From: Clostridia bacterium
Lineage (GTDB): Bacteria > Bacillota > Clostridia > Oscillospirales > CAG-272
Assembly: GCA_900753295.1 (NCBI GenBank)
Contig: CAADYQ010000143.1
Location: forward strand, 1-16,068
DNA length: 16,068 nt
Direction: 5' to 3'
The position numbers and the translations under genes were made by a program. Shown here piece after piece: positions 1 to 6,487 of this stretch. Position 1 is the stretch's first letter. Each line of letters opens with the position of its first letter. The notes beneath the pieces were generated by a model. The model made no database searches. It was not told the origin of the DNA and saw only the letters and a program-made list of their open reading frames with translations.

Positions 1-335
1 GCACATGACGCTATCACGGCAAAGCAACCGAGCGTAACGGTCACAAGAAGCGAAAAATAAACGACAAGTCTTGAATGCCCGCATATCAGCTTGTTGCGCA
101 GTGTGCGGTCCTGATATTCCACGCCGATAAAAAGTCCGATAAACACCGCGTACAGTATCGGCATAAAGGGAAATGTCTGCATCACCGAGCCCCAGGATAC
201 CAGCTTCACCGTTCCCGTGTCCATGGCGAAGCGCAGCGTAAAGATCAGCGAGACCACAAACGCGGAAAGCATACAAAGCATCAGCACCCGGCTTTTGCAC
301 ATGCGGCAAAGATCGGCTCTCAACAGCTTACGCAT
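1..335 (-). CDS. ABC-2 type transporter permease, N-terminal part (runs off left edge)
   Basis: This is the membrane subunit of an ABC exporter, reading leftwards from an ATG at 335 and cut by the window edge after about 111 codons. The protein starts MRKLLRADLCRMCKSR, a short cytoplasmic amphipathic lead-in typical of BcrB/ABC-2 permeases. A hydrophobic helix follows at about residues 16-36, then a hydrophobic stretch with the sequence FIGLFIGVEYQDRTLRNKL, in which the EY-x-x-RTLRNKL part is characteristic of this permease group, and then another helix near the cut. The start lies inside the end of the ATPase gene (8-bp overlap), with a GGGAGG-type site about 5-8 bases upstream, so the two are translationally coupled. 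The family call is firm; the substrate is unknown, and bacitracin or lantibiotic-like peptides are only an inference. Confidence 0.8.
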   Translation of the reverse strand, partial: MRKLLRADLCRMCKSRVLMLCMLSAFVVSLIFTLRFAMDTGTVKLVSWGSVMQTFPFMPILYAVFIGLFIGVEYQDRTLRNKLICGHSRLVVYFSLLVTVTLGCFAVIASC

Positions 336-1241
336 GACGCTCACCTCCCAAAAGCTCCATGTAGAAGCTCTCAAGGCTCTCGTCCTGCTCGGTAACGTTC
401 AAAAGCCGGCACCCGACCCCCGAAAGCTCATCGGAAAGAACACACACGGGCATCGGCGTGTAAAGCTTCACCTCGTTCCCGGATATTACGGTGTACTCCG
501 CGCCGAGGCGGTCAAGCACCGGAACGAGCGGAACAGTGTCGGACACGCGCAGGCTCATGCACTTCCGCGCGGCGCGCTCAAGCTCCTCCGCGCTGATCTC
601 CTTTACCATTCGCCCGCCGTCGATAAAGCCGTAATGCGTGGCAAGGCGCGAAAGCTCGTCAAGTATATGACTTGAGATCAGCACCGTGATCCCCCGCTCG
701 CGGTTCAGCTTCAGTATCAGCTCGCGCATTTCGATTATCCCCTGCGGGTCCAGACCGTTCACAGGCTCGTCCAGCACCAAAAGGTCCGGGTCCCCCGCCA
801 GAGCCACGGCAATGCCGAGCCGCTGGCGCATTCCGAGCGAAAAATTGCGGACCTTCTTTTTGCCCGTTCCGTCAAGCCCCACGAGCCGCAAAAGCCCCGC
901 GGCTCCCTCGTATGACGGCACGCCGAGCACGCGGTACTGCATGCGTATGTTTTCCTCAGCCGTCATATCCGAATATATCGACGGCATTTCCACGACCGCG
1001 CCGATGCGCCGACGGCTTTTTCTTATCGCGCGGTCGGTGTTTTTACGCCGTAGAGCGTGTAGCCGCCTCCGGTCGGAGCCTGCAAGCCGCATATGATGCG
1101 TATCAGCGTGGTCTTGCCCGCGCCGTTGCGCCCCACAAGACCGTACACCGCTCCTCGCGGCACGCGCATATCCAGTCCGCAAAGCGCGGTGTATCCGCGG
1201 TAGCTCTTGATAAGAGCATTTGTTTCAAGCACGTATTCCAA
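328..1241 (-). pseudogene. BcrA-like ABC transporter ATPase, interrupted by a one-base frameshift
   Basis: This is the ATP-binding subunit partnering the permease at 335. The start is a TTG at 1241, chosen because AGGAGG at 1250-1255 sits 8 bases upstream and family homology begins there (MEYVLETNALIKSYRG). The first frame carries Walker A (GRNGAGKTT) and stops after ...YGVKTPTAR. The rest lies in the next frame, with the signature-like FSLGMRQRLGIA, Walker B DLLVLDEPVNGLD, the H-loop SSHI and a BcrA-type C-terminus. Adding one base to the A5 run (T5 on the plus strand, 1040-1044) joins them into a continuous protein of about 304 aa, the usual length for the family. The sequence therefore shows a deleted A, a sequencing error, or a -1 slip on AAA. 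All catalytic motifs survive in the joined form. It is the fourth gene of the TetR-led operon, 87 bp after the response regulator remnant. Confidence 0.85.
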
Positions 1242-1287
1242 AATAAATACCTCCTTTTGCCCGATGGATATATAATAACGGGTAAAG

Positions 1288-1328
1288 GTTGAGAAAGCGG
1301 TCACGCCGACCGTTGAGAAAAGGTTGAG
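1288..1328. promoter_or_regulatory. Direct repeats GTTGAG(AAA), likely response-regulator sites ahead of the ABC genes
   Basis: GTTGAGAAA occurs at 1288-1296 and 1312-1320, and GTTGAG again at 1323-1328, so the starts are 24 and 11 bp apart (about two turns and one turn of DNA). On the minus strand these become CTCAAC repeats directly upstream of an AT-rich -10-like segment (about 1269-1278) and the TTG start at 1241. Direct repeats about one helical turn apart are the usual binding pattern of OmpR-family regulators. The response regulator gene immediately upstream is a remnant, so these may be its orphaned sites. Binding is inferred. Confidence 0.45.
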
Positions 1329-1738
1329 TTATTCCGAAAGACGAAAACCTATGCCCCACACAGACTCAATATATTCCCTGCCCGACGCCTCGCGCAGCTT
1401 ACCGCGCAGGTGGCTGATGTGCGTTTTGAGCGAGCTTTCGGTACAATCGGGAGTATCGGCGGATATGCGGTCGAGAAGCACCGATTTGGCAATGACCTTA
1501 CCCGGATTTTGCATGAGCAGCTTGAGTATGGCGTATTCCGTCCGCATGAGCGTGACCTCCGTACCTTCCGCGCATACCGAGTGAGATGCGGTATCGAGCC
1601 GCAGTCCGCCATGGGTATACACCGCCGCGAGCGGAGATGACGCGCTCTCGCGCAGACGCACGGCGACGCGCGCCCCAGCACCTCTTCCTCAAGATCGCCG
1701 ATAGCGGGATCGTCGTCAACAATAAGTACGGTCTGCAT
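1329..1738 (-). pseudogene. OmpR-family response regulator with most of the receiver domain deleted
   Basis: The ATG at 1738 has AGGAGG at 1745-1750. It opens a receiver domain (MQTVLIVDDDPAIGDLEEEVL) with the acidic pocket DDD, but after about 21 residues the frame runs into unrelated sequence. In another frame, from about 1675, the sequence resumes as the linker ARVAVRLRES and a complete winged-helix DNA-binding domain. That domain includes VTLMRTEYAILKLLMQNPG, a recognition-helix region SSLKTHISHLRGKL and a C-terminal wing GIGFRLSE. A normal member is about 225 aa; here roughly 85-90 residues, including the phosphorylated Asp of the receiver, are missing at one junction near 1673-1681, where GTGCTGG could pair with a lost CTGCTGGCG. 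A DNA-binding-only product from the GTG at 1661 is possible but has no clear ribosome site. No histidine kinase is present nearby. Confidence 0.85.
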
Positions 1739-2384
1739 TTCGCACCTCCTTGCGGTCCGATAAAAACAAATGTATTCCGAGCGCGGCGTTGAAGCCCGTT
1801 GCGGCAAAAACGCTGAAGCGCTCGACCACTCCGAAATATGCCGCGGGAACGAGCTTCATACCAAGCGCGCCGACGAGCATCATACACAGCGCAACGGCGG
1901 CGCATATGCCGTAGGAGCGACAGCCCGCGTCCCGCGCGCCGGCGATTATGACGAGCGTCAGCGATACGATAGACAATACCACCACAAGCGCCGTAACGAC
2001 CATGTGCATAACATCTTGGAATGTCCCCGCGTAACCGCTGTCGCTGAGCGGGAAGGAACGGTAGCCGACCGCCGATATCCACTCCATGGCGGCAAAGGTG
2101 TATATCCCGGCGCGCAGCAGGCGCGTGCCGACACCGGCAATACCGACGCACACCATCATGACGCACATCACCTCGCAGACATTGTAAAGGCTGCTAAGTC
2201 TGTTCCACAGCGCAAGCGACGGCGCGTTTGCGGCGCTGAGATCGCTTACCGCCTGCGCCAGCGGATCATATCCTGGATACGCCAGCGGCGAAAATACGAC
2301 CGCCGCCGCGTATGACAAAAGGCTCACCGCGCCGAGAAGCCCGCACATATTCAATAGACTTTTCCTTTTTCCCGTCCGTTTCAT
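1716..2384 (-). CDS. DUF998-like polytopic membrane protein
   Basis: The protein is 222 aa from the ATG at 2384, which overlaps the TetR stop codon as ATGA and has AAGGAG about 7 bases upstream. An earlier in-frame codon lies inside TetR and was not used. After a basic N-terminus (MKRTGKRKSLLN) come about six hydrophobic helices. The segment YPGYDPLAQAVSDLSA between the first two helices is the hallmark of DUF998 membrane proteins, whose function is not known. The 3' end overlaps the response regulator start by 23 bp, so it is translated from the same message as TetR and the ABC transporter. Co-transcription with a TetR repressor suggests that expression is switched on by a ligand; a role in the envelope is inference. 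Confidence 0.75.
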   Translation of the reverse strand: MKRTGKRKSLLNMCGLLGAVSLLSYAAAVVFSPLAYPGYDPLAQAVSDLSAANAPSLALWNRLSSLYNVCEVMCVMMVCVGIAGVGTRLLRAGIYTFAAMEWISAVGYRSFPLSDSGYAGTFQDVMHMVVTALVVVLSIVSLTLVIIAGARDAGCRSYGICAAVALCMMLVGALGMKLVPAAYFGVVERFSVFAATGFNAALGIHLFLSDRKEVRNADRTYC

Positions 2385-3004
2385 TTTGTATCTCCTTCCC
2401 GCGCATTTTCCGCACAGAACCAATCAATGTAAGCATAAATATCATCGAACCGGGGGCTTGCGGGGTCGCGGTCGAGCGCATGCTCCATAAGTCCGTGCAC
2501 CGTCATGGCAAATGAGACCGCGCTCATGTCGGCATCACGAAAGTGAAGCAGACCGTGCACCTCCATTGCGTAAAGCATCCGCCGCGTGGCAAGTATCATC
2601 CGCTCGGTCTCCTCCGCCATTATCCTTGCCGCCATGGGATGTATGACGCGCTCGGAATATATCACCCGGTAAAACGCCCGCATATCCTCCGTAAGGCTCA
2701 TGCGGATATACCCATCGACCGCCCGACGCAGTATCTGCGCCGGTGTCTGCCCGCCAAACAAAGCCGCGGGATCGGTCATGTCCGCCGCCTGCGTCATCAC
2801 GCGCGCCCGCTCGCGCAGAAAACGGTACATCTCCTCCACAAGCTCATCCTTTGATGAAAAATGATTGTAAAGCGACGGCTTGCGGATGCCGACGCGCTCC
2901 GCTATCATCGCCATCGAAACGTTTCCAAGCCCGCGCTCCGCGGCAAGACCTAACGCCGCCTCGATTATCTCTTCTTTTCTGTCGGAACTCATTGTGTTCT
3001 CCAT
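2381..3004 (-). CDS. TetR-family transcriptional regulator
   Basis: The protein is 207 aa. Residues about 8-55 form the TetR helix-turn-helix, with VSMAMIAERVGIRKPSLYNHFSSKDELVEEMY matching the family signature (AxxxGxxxxxxYxHFxxKxxL). The remaining about 150 residues are the helical ligand-binding and dimer domain, including a WFCAENA C-terminus of the sort seen in the TetR_C family. It is the first gene of a leftward operon and is coupled by ATGA to the DUF998-like gene. A 12-bp inverted repeat sits between its promoter and its start, so it almost certainly represses its own operon. The start could instead be the ATG of MSSDRKEE, four codons in; the call does not depend on it. The ligand is unknown. 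Confidence 0.92.
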   Translation of the reverse strand: MENTMSSDRKEEIIEAALGLAAERGLGNVSMAMIAERVGIRKPSLYNHFSSKDELVEEMYRFLRERARVMTQAADMTDPAALFGGQTPAQILRRAVDGYIRMSLTEDMRAFYRVIYSERVIHPMAARIMAEETERMILATRRMLYAMEVHGLLHFRDADMSAVSFAMTVHGLMEHALDRDPASPRFDDIYAYIDWFCAENAREGDTK

Positions 3005-3011
3005 GTCTGCA

Positions 3012-3055
3012 ATAACTACCGAACGGACGTATACAAGCTATCATTCGGTAGTTAT
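3012..3055. promoter_or_regulatory. TetR operator: perfect 12-bp inverted repeat
   Basis: ATAACTACCGAA at 3012-3023 is matched exactly by TTCGGTAGTTAT at 3044-3055, with a 20-bp spacer. The right half touches the -10 box and covers the expected transcription start, so a bound repressor would block the TetR operon. Confidence 0.85.
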
Positions 3056-3084
3056 ATTATACACCCGAACGACCGGAATGTCAA
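3056..3084 (-). promoter_or_regulatory. Sigma-A promoter of the TetR operon
   Basis: On the minus strand TTGACA (3079-3084) and TATAAT (3056-3061) are separated by exactly 17 bp, a full match to the vegetative consensus. The operator repeat starts directly downstream. Confidence 0.92.
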
Positions 3085-3087
3085 CAG

Positions 3088-3135
3088 AAAAAGCAGCGCC
3101 GACAGCTTTTTTCCAAGCTGTCGCACTGCTTTTTT
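3088..3135 (-). terminator. Rho-independent terminator after the sigma-like chimera
   Basis: CGACAGCTT (3100-3108) pairs with AAGCTGTCG (3115-3123), extended by AAAAGCAG (3089-3096) with CTGCTTTT (3126-3133) across a small internal loop. Flanking runs give U-tracts in both directions. It lies between the stop at 3158 and the TetR promoter and insulates the two units. Confidence 0.85.
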
Positions 3136-3157
3136 ATCTTATTATTTCCGGAGGAGC

Positions 3158-3526
3158 TTACCGGGCAAGTCCGCCCGGTTTCCCGTCCGTTTCTTTCCGC
3201 GACGCGAAAACCGCGAGCGCTGTCCCCGCCACAAGCACCGCCGCTATCAGCGCGCCGGGCAAGGTCCGCCATTCCCAACGCAGCAGTATATGCAGCACCG
3301 ATGCCAACGACGCTGCCGCCGCGACAGCGACTATGACACCCAGATACGTATCGTTGCGGCACTCCTCGCAGTCGAGCCGATCATGCAGGATGTTGTATGC
3401 TATGCCGAAAAGAAATTTCCCGTACTTTCTGTCGGTCTCGCGTATCGCCGCCTCGTCGCGGTCGAAATACAGCCGGACGATCTCTTCGTCGTCTGTCGCT
3501 CCGCGCCGCCCCGTCAGCTTTGCCAT
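3158..3526 (-). CDS. Truncated ECF sigma region 2 fused to two membrane helices
   Basis: The product is 122 aa from the ATG at 3526, chosen because GGAGGA lies 6 bases upstream. Residues 13-64 match the start of an ECF sigma factor: DDEEIVRLYFDRDEAAIRE, TDRKYGKFLFGIAYNIL, and CEECRNDTYLGV. They align well with the intact sigma at 6484-7044 (AIRETEKKY, ECENDVYL). Where a sigma factor would go on with W-N-x-I-P-P, this protein switches to hydrophobic sequence, with two probable membrane helices at about residues 65-81 and 91-108 and a basic tail. The remainder of region 2 and all of region 4 are missing, so it cannot act as a normal sigma factor. The simplest reading is an in-frame deletion joining a sigma gene to the tail of a downstream membrane or anti-sigma gene. 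The open frame, ribosome site and terminator suggest it may still be expressed. Confidence 0.65.
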   Translation of the reverse strand: MAKLTGRRGATDDEEIVRLYFDRDEAAIRETDRKYGKFLFGIAYNILHDRLDCEECRNDTYLGVIVAVAAAASLASVLHILLRWEWRTLPGALIAAVLVAGTALAVFASRKETDGKPGGLAR

Positions 3527-3566
3527 TGTGTCTCCTCCACAGTCTCTAAGCGCTTTCATAAATATA

Positions 3567-3593
3567 CGTACGTTTTTCGCACGCAGATTCTCA
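3567..3593 (-). promoter_or_regulatory. Possible ECF-type promoter of the sigma-like chimera
   Basis: On the minus strand TGAGAA (3588-3593) lies 15 bp upstream of CGTACG (3567-3572), similar to ECF promoters (TGAAAC spaced from CGTA or CGTC). The same 15-bp spacing occurs ahead of the intact sigma gene at 7089-7115. No good TTGACA/TATAAT pair is visible here. Confidence 0.4.
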
Positions 3594-3624
3594 TGCTTTT
3601 TGTACTTTTATTAAAACAAAATTG

Positions 3625-3657
3625 GTCGTTAAAAGCTCAAATTGAGCTTTTAACGAC
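3625..3657 (-). terminator. Perfect 16-bp hairpin after the polytopic membrane protein
   Basis: GTCGTTAAAAGCTCAA (3625-3640) and TTGAGCTTTTAACGAC (3642-3657) are perfect inverse complements around a single central A. It lies 15 bp after the stop at 3672, with a T-rich tract following on the minus strand, so it probably acts as a terminator. It shares its core with the hairpin at 5327-5361. Confidence 0.7.
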
Positions 3658-3671
3658 TACTTCCCCGCACA

Positions 3672-5030
3672 TCATTGCGGGTCGTTCAATGTATCGGCGG
3701 GAGACGTCGGCACCTCCGCCCCGGTATCGTCACTGCTGGCAAAGCCGCGATAGCGCCACAGCACCGCGATGAGGAACACCACGCAGAATACTACGGTAGC
3801 ATACGTACAGCACGTTCCCGCAAACAGCATATTCTGCGAGGTCAGAAAGATGTTCACCGCCGCCGCGACCGTGCGCAGCACGGGGATCGCCCAGAGAACG
3901 CGCGACACGCCAAGCTCCCTTACAGCGGCGTATATGAAAAGTGTCAACATGACCAGCGTCGTAAGCAAGGAGTACCGTTCATGCCACTGAACTACGGTCG
4001 CGATGAAACGTATCGACTCATCGGCGCGGTATAAGATAGGTCTGAGTGTTTTAACGATAACGTTCAGCGCGAGCAGGATCAGTTGCACACGGCAGACCGC
4101 GTAAAGCAGACCGCCCTTTCTGATCTGCGGCAGTATCTGGGACAGCGCAAGACCGACAAGGACGATAAGTATAAACTCAAGCCGGAGCCTTACCGTGGCA
4201 ATGGCGGCGATCAGCGCCCCTATGTTTCTCCCGCCCGAAATAGCCCGCAGATCTCCCGTTGCATAATAAACATAACTGCACATAAGCAGCGCCGTGACAA
4301 GCTCGACGACTAGGCAAGCGAGCGCGGCTATCCTCGCGCCGAGCGCAAAACGTCCGTCGCCCATGCTGTCATACGAGGTCTTTTCGACCAACGAAATGAA
4401 GAAATACCACACGGAAAGCCCGGCGGCGGAGCTGAAATATGCGAGCAGAATGGCAAAAGCGCCCAGCCAGGACCGGCGGGGCACCAGCATCCACACCGCG
4501 GCTATAAAGAAGGGCGCAAGCAGGCTGAGCCACAAGCCGCCCACGAGCTTCAGCACGCGGCGGTAATAAACTCCGGTACTCTCCGCGATAAAGCTGTAAT
4601 TGAAATTTATATTCCTTGTTTTGAAGGCGTAAAAGGCATAAAGGCAGCCCACGATCTCAAGAAGGGACAAAAGCTGGTTATAGCCCTCTCCGCCGAGCAT
4701 TTCCTCGGAGGTGAACGGGATCGTAAGTATATACGTACCGAGCACGGCGATAATAAACGATCTGCCCGCTTTTTTATAAAACGAACACCGCTCGAATGCC
4801 GTCCTTTCGTCGCCGTCCTTGCGGAATCTGAGCGCCCCCGTTACAAGGATGCCGATGCCAAAGATCAGTATCACAGCCTCGGTATACGTGAGGACCGACA
4901 CAAGACTGTCCTGTATCACAAGCACTGCCGTCCTTACGGCGGCATAGACCAGTGTGAGCAGCACCGCCAGCAGAATGCCCCTGCTGTATATTTTGCCGCA
5001 TTCGGCATTAATGCGTTCATCGTTAAACAT
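3672..5030 (-). CDS. Polytopic membrane protein paired with an XRE regulator
   Basis: The protein is 452 aa and starts MFNDERINAECGKIYSRGI, a polar lead followed by about a dozen hydrophobic helices spread over the whole length, with short loops and an acidic C-terminal tail (SSDDTGAEVP...). The ATG follows the XRE stop codon directly, with no gap, so the two are co-translated. The N-terminal half (helices to about residue 140) resembles the small membrane proteins that often accompany short XRE regulators in Firmicutes; the C-terminal half looks like a further set of helices, possibly a fusion. No catalytic motif or transporter signature is recognised. A role as partner or target of the regulator is inferred from the operon only. 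Confidence 0.7.
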   Translation of the reverse strand: MFNDERINAECGKIYSRGILLAVLLTLVYAAVRTAVLVIQDSLVSVLTYTEAVILIFGIGILVTGALRFRKDGDERTAFERCSFYKKAGRSFIIAVLGTYILTIPFTSEEMLGGEGYNQLLSLLEIVGCLYAFYAFKTRNINFNYSFIAESTGVYYRRVLKLVGGLWLSLLAPFFIAAVWMLVPRRSWLGAFAILLAYFSSAAGLSVWYFFISLVEKTSYDSMGDGRFALGARIAALACLVVELVTALLMCSYVYYATGDLRAISGGRNIGALIAAIATVRLRLEFILIVLVGLALSQILPQIRKGGLLYAVCRVQLILLALNVIVKTLRPILYRADESIRFIATVVQWHERYSLLTTLVMLTLFIYAAVRELGVSRVLWAIPVLRTVAAAVNIFLTSQNMLFAGTCCTYATVVFCVVFLIAVLWRYRGFASSDDTGAEVPTSPADTLNDPQ

Positions 5031-5225
5031 TTATTTGTCCTCCCAGAATAGATCATCAAGGGTACAGCCCAGGACCCGGCAGATATTACGGCATAACGCG
5101 ATGGTTGGATTGTAATCGCCGTTTTCGATCATGTTTATTGTCTGCCTGGAAACGCCGATAATTTTGGCAAGCTCGGCTTGTGACAGCTTTTTATCGAGCC
5201 GCGCCTGTTTCATCTTCTCGTTCAT
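5031..5225 (-). CDS. Short XRE-family helix-turn-helix regulator
   Basis: The protein is 64 aa, almost entirely a Cro/C1-type helix-turn-helix. The motif LSQAELAKIIGVSRQTINMIE (residues about 14-34) is followed by NGDYNPTIALCRNICRVLG and the C-terminal LDDLFWEDK typical of stand-alone YgzD/YozG-like regulators. The ATG at 5225 has GGAGG a few bases upstream. Its promoter is bracketed by two copies of a palindrome, so it should repress itself and the downstream membrane gene. There is no sensor domain, and the trigger is unknown. Confidence 0.93.
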   Translation of the reverse strand: MNEKMKQARLDKKLSQAELAKIIGVSRQTINMIENGDYNPTIALCRNICRVLGCTLDDLFWEDK

Positions 5226-5235
5226 AGCCCCTCCG

Positions 5236-5253
5236 TGTCAAATATATTTGACA
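5236..5253. promoter_or_regulatory. XRE operator O1 (perfect 18-bp palindrome)
   Basis: TGTCAAATATATTTGACA is its own inverse complement and sits just downstream of the -10 box, over the expected start of transcription and close to the ribosome site. Confidence 0.85.
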
Positions 5254-5258
5254 GCTCT

Positions 5259-5287
5259 ATTATATCACACTCCGCTTCTCATGTCAA
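5259..5287 (-). promoter_or_regulatory. Sigma-A promoter of the XRE operon
   Basis: On the minus strand TTGACA (5282-5287) and TATAAT (5259-5264) are separated by 17 bp. The -35 box is one arm of operator O2, so repressor and polymerase compete for the same bases. Confidence 0.92.
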
Positions 5288-5299
5288 TTATATTTGACA
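5282..5299. promoter_or_regulatory. XRE operator O2 (near-perfect copy)
   Basis: TGTCAATTATATTTGACA matches O1 except for one base and keeps both TGTCAA/TTGACA arms. Its centre is 46 bp from that of O1, and it overlaps the -35 box. Confidence 0.82.
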
Positions 5300-5326
5300 A
5301 CTTTTTTGAAGCAACGCAAAAAAAGA

Positions 5327-5361
5327 GGTGTTGAAAAACTCAATTTGAGTTTTTCAACACC
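5327..5361 (-). terminator. Perfect 17-bp hairpin terminator next to the truncated gene copy
   Basis: GGTGTTGAAAAACTCAA (5327-5343) and TTGAGTTTTTCAACACC (5345-5361) pair perfectly around one T. On the minus strand the stem is followed by a T-tract (seven A on the plus strand, 5318-5324). It begins about 8 bp after the stop codon of the gene-end copy at 5370 and would end leftward transcripts before the XRE promoter. Confidence 0.85.
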
Positions 5362-5472
5362 CCCGGCGACTAAACGCCGCTGTTTATCCTCGCCTTACGC
5401 GGCGAGTCCACCGAAAAATCCATAAAATCAAAATCGAAGCTGTCCCCGTCCAGCATGAACAAAAGGATGATA
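5358..5472. repeat. Direct repeat copy 1: duplicated 3' end of the membrane-protein gene
   Basis: These ~115 bp match 7160-7274 with three substitutions at a constant offset of 1802 bp. On the minus strand they encode the same tail as the gene at 7172 (LFMLDGDSFDF...SVDSPRKARINSGV and stop at 5370-5372), with only two residues changed (II to FM). There is no start or upstream coding part; an in-frame TGA lies about 13 bp beyond the repeat. It is a gene-end remnant. Confidence 0.88.
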
Positions 5473-5512
5473 CCGCATATCTGTCATCCAACACATAATT
5501 GTTTTACCTATT

Positions 5513-6487
5513 TCATGCACAATTATCGGGAATATCATCTCCCTCTGGAAGCAGTCCTCCATTAGGGGCAACACGCGAGTAAAGTGCGAAAACGCACTCC
5601 GACAGATTACTCAGCTTTACGCCTGAAAGCTCATCGGCTGTTACAAACAGTACTGCATAACCGTTGTACGTACGAATGCAAATATTCTTATTTTTCTCTT
5701 GCAATTCACTTAAATATCTAACGGAATTTTGCTTGTTATACTCATTCCATAATTCATCGTATTCTGCACTCAATGAATTTGCGAAATCGCAGGTGTTTTT
5801 TATATCCGCTGCGATGTCAGCCGCCTCAAATTTCCCTTCATGAATGTATTTGGACAGCAATTCATCTCCATAATAAGCGACGCGTTCATCGTAAAGCTCC
5901 CTCGCCCACTTCTCGCCGCCGATAACCGGTACATCCGCGGGAATTCCGGTTGTGTACAGTGTTTCTCCCCAGCAAAGCAGCGAACCTTCTTTTTCCAACG
6001 TGCTTAGCTTATGAAACTCAGCCTTGTTTTGCTCGATTTCGTCGGTTAGTGCTTTATAGGTCTTTCCGTTGTACACAAAAGAATCCATGTCCGAACGGTC
6101 TTTCTTTGAAATCACGACTGCGAAATACTTTCCCGCATTATCGGTGTCTTCAAGCGCGTCTCTCAGCGACATTTTAACGGTCAATCCGTTCCACTCGGTA
6201 AAACCGTCTTCAATTTCAGATGTTGATCCGTGAGGCGCCCATATCATGTTTTCGAGCGCATCCGGGAACTCCGGTTTTGCTGGATCTAAAAGTTTACCGA
6301 ACAATCCACTGAAATATCCGAAACATAACACAAGAGCAAGACACGCGGCAATCGTGGATGCCTTTATCCATGTTTTAGTTTTCTTTTTATCCTTTTTGAT
6401 CTGTGACGCCATGATATCCGTTCCCGCTCTTACAATCAAGTCGTCATCAATGCCTCCGATGGAAGTGAGTAACCTCATATTATTCAT
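5513..6487 (-). CDS. Membrane-anchored anti-sigma-like protein
   Basis: The protein is 324 aa and overlaps the upstream sigma gene by ATGA, the usual arrangement of an ECF sigma and its regulator. The N-terminus MNNMRLLTSIGGIDDDLIVRA is the cytoplasmic lead typical of these Clostridial proteins (RxLxxIGGIDDxxI), and a basic patch KKDKKKTK precedes a single membrane helix at about residues 40-64. The remaining about 260 residues lie outside the cell and are hydrophilic, without Cys-rich or protease motifs that I recognise. By family logic it holds the sigma factor at the membrane until an envelope signal releases it; this is inference. The region is visibly AT-richer than its flanks. Confidence 0.72.
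   Translation of the reverse strand: MNNMRLLTSIGGIDDDLIVRAGTDIMASQIKKDKKKTKTWIKASTIAACLALVLCFGYFSGLFGKLLDPAKPEFPDALENMIWAPHGSTSEIEDGFTEWNGLTVKMSLRDALEDTDNAGKYFAVVISKKDRSDMDSFVYNGKTYKALTDEIEQNKAEFHKLSTLEKEGSLLCWGETLYTTGIPADVPVIGGEKWARELYDERVAYYGDELLSKYIHEGKFEAADIAADIKNTCDFANSLSAEYDELWNEYNKQNSVRYLSELQEKNKNICIRTYNGYAVLFVTADELSGVKLSNLSECVFALYSRVAPNGGLLPEGDDIPDNCA

Noticed and set aside
217..675. Long plus-strand open frames opposite the ABC ATPase and permease
   Set aside because: They are antisense shadows of coding sequence with clear ABC motifs on the minus strand; they have no ribosome site and a composition unlike a protein.
1498..2166. 222-codon minus-strand frame across the DUF998-like gene and the regulator remnant
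   Set aside because: It is an Arg-rich out-of-frame reading that overlaps two genes with recognisable families; no start signal.
2880..3614. 244-codon plus-strand frame
   Set aside because: It crosses the TetR promoter, operator and terminator on the opposite strand, is Ser/Arg-rich and low-complexity, and has no homology that I recognise.
5236..5299. CRISPR-like repeats
   Set aside because: There are only two palindromic copies with a promoter between them; they are repressor operators. No CRISPR array is seen anywhere in the window.
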